Below, piece by piece: positions 5,934-6,686 of a stretch of DNA of 6,686 bases (its first letter is position 1; each line of letters starts with the position of its first letter). The notes beneath the pieces were generated by a model. The model saw nothing but the letters and a program-made list of their open reading frames with translations, searched no databases and was not told the DNA's origin. Where the stretch lies: positions 1 through 6,686 of the forward strand of contig DFCS01000028.1 in NCBI GenBank assembly GCA_002367105.1, in the 5' to 3' direction. The position numbers and the translations under genes are program-made. Source of the DNA: Hungatella sp. UBA3048 (GTDB lineage: Bacteria; Bacillota; Clostridia; Lachnospirales; Lachnospiraceae).

Positions 5934-6686
5934 ATGACAAAAATTGATATTATATCCGGTTTCCTTGGAGCCGGAAAAACAACTTTTATTAAGAAGCTGC
6001 TGCAGGAAGCCATAGCCGGAGAGCAGGTTGTCCTGATTGAAAATGAATTTGGCGAGATCGGTATTGACGGAGGTTTTTTAAAGGATGCGGGAGTTGAGAT
6101 CCGGGAGATGAATTCCGGCTGTATCTGCTGCTCTCTGGTAGGTGATTTCGGCAAATCCCTTGAGGAAGTCCTGACAAAGTACCATCCGGACCGTGTGATC
6201 ATTGAGCCGTCAGGCGTGGGCAAATTATCTGATGTGATGAAAGCGGTTATTGACGTTGCTTCAGAGATAGAGGTGACCTTAAACAGTGCGGTCACCATCG
6301 TGGATGCACAGAAATGCAGGATGTATAGAAAGAATTTCGGTGAGTTTTTCAATAACCAGATCGAAAATGCAGGAACTGTCGTATTAAGCCGTACCGATAT
6401 TGCTCCTGCCGACAAGGTAGATCAGGCACTCCAGATCATTCGGGAGCTGAATCCAGAGGCGTCTGTAGTGACGACTCCCTGTGACGAATTGAGCGGAAGA
6501 CAGCTTCTTGAGATTATAGAAAAACCGGATACCATGGCAGAGGATTTGATGAAAGAGGTGAGAGAACACCGCAATCATCATGAAGAGGGCTGCGGCTGCG
6601 GAGGCCATGACCACCACCACGAGCATGGTGAGGAATGCAGCTGCGGAGGCCACCATCATGACCATGAGGAGTCAGAATGCGGCTGC
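5934..6686 (+). CDS. G3E-family (COG0523/CobW-like) metallochaperone GTPase, 3'-truncated
   Basis: This is a P-loop GTPase of the CobW/HypB/UreG (SIMIBI G3E) class. COG0523 members insert or deliver metals, often zinc. Its 251 visible residues start MTKIDIISGF, and AAGAGGT at 5917-5923 lies 10 bases upstream. Walker A is GFLGAGKTT (9-17), the NEFGEIGID motif is at 37-45, the CxCC metal motif is Cys63-Ile-Cys65-Cys66, and the Mg/Walker B-type motif is IIEPSGVG (89-96). The usual NKxD base-recognition motif reads SRTD (152-155). Residues 212-251 are an extreme His/Cys tract, which in this family usually precedes the CobW C-terminal domain. The frame is open to the last base, so the C-terminus and any C-terminal domain lie outside. 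It is transcribed divergently from the PfoR-like gene. The metal and client protein are unknown; nearby zinc-type import genes suggest zinc. Confidence 0.92.
   Translation, partial: MTKIDIISGFLGAGKTTFIKKLLQEAIAGEQVVLIENEFGEIGIDGGFLKDAGVEIREMNSGCICCSLVGDFGKSLEEVLTKYHPDRVIIEPSGVGKLSDVMKAVIDVASEIEVTLNSAVTIVDAQKCRMYRKNFGEFFNNQIENAGTVVLSRTDIAPADKVDQALQIIRELNPEASVVTTPCDELSGRQLLEIIEKPDTMAEDLMKEVREHRNHHEEGCGCGGHDHHHEHGEECSCGGHHHDHEESECGC
6567..6686 (+). repeat. His/Cys-rich coding tract with repeated CxCGGH units
   Basis: Codons 212-251 of the GTPase encode a metal-binding tract. Two units of about 15-16 residues are visible, EEGCGCGGHDHHHEHG (6582-6629) and EECSCGGHHHDHEES (6630-6674). A third begins with ECGC at 6675 and is cut by the window end. 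Each unit has a CxCGGH core followed by His/Asp/Glu runs. Confidence 0.8.

Noticed and set aside
5687..6415. Long N-terminal extension (243 codons) of the PfoR-like protein on the - strand.
   Set aside because: It runs antisense through a clear G3E GTPase gene, crosses the promoter region, and has no domain character. A good ribosome binding site supports ATG 5686 instead.
6384..6665. Open frame on the - strand rich in Met, Val and Ala.
   Set aside because: It is the antisense shadow of the His/Cys codons of the GTPase, with no ribosome binding site or family resemblance.

Overview
The window looks like chromosomal DNA of a low-to-mid GC Clostridia member, most plausibly a Lachnospiraceae-type anaerobe. 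This rests on the protein subfamilies (KtrB/KtrA of the Firmicutes type, a FeoB-associated Cys-rich membrane peptide, a PfoR-like IIC protein, a clostridial-style G3E GTPase), on strong AGGAGG-type ribosome binding sites, and on tight ATGA/GTGA gene overlaps. The genus assignment is inference only. No rRNA, tRNA, CRISPR array, IS element or phage gene was seen.

Region 1 (1-4596, + strand) is a compact six-gene run. It holds the 3' part of a zinc/manganese-type substrate-binding protein (znuA-like), its ATPase (znuC-like) and its permease (znuB-like). Only 7 bases later come the K+ channel-like subunit ktrB and its RCK gating subunit ktrA, then a 66-residue Cys/His-rich membrane peptide. Gaps are -4, about -4 to +2, 7, 18 and 21 bases, and no internal terminator was seen. 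All six genes may therefore share one transcript that couples divalent-metal import with K+ uptake. The run ends at a strong hairpin (4612-4650) with T-rich flanks on both strands, which also serves the convergent gene on the other side.

Region 2 (4661-5686, - strand) is a 341-residue polytopic membrane protein of the PTS_EIIC_2/PfoR type. Its start is fixed by a good ribosome binding site. The open frame continues far upstream through the next gene on the opposite strand, but that extension is not coding.

Region 3 (5687-5933) is a 247-base divergent intergenic region. It has a candidate sigma-A promoter on each strand and several short inverted repeats that could be operators.

Region 4 (5934-6686, + strand) is the 5' part of a G3E-family (COG0523/CobW-like) metallochaperone GTPase. 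It has a Walker A motif, a CxCC metal motif and a very His/Cys-rich repeat tract, and it runs off the window end. It has no stop inside the window and so is easily missed.

Functionally the window has a metal-homeostasis theme: a metal importer, a Cys/His peptide with three CxHC modules, and a metallochaperone GTPase with a His/Cys tail. K+ uptake and an orphan IIC-type membrane protein are mixed in.
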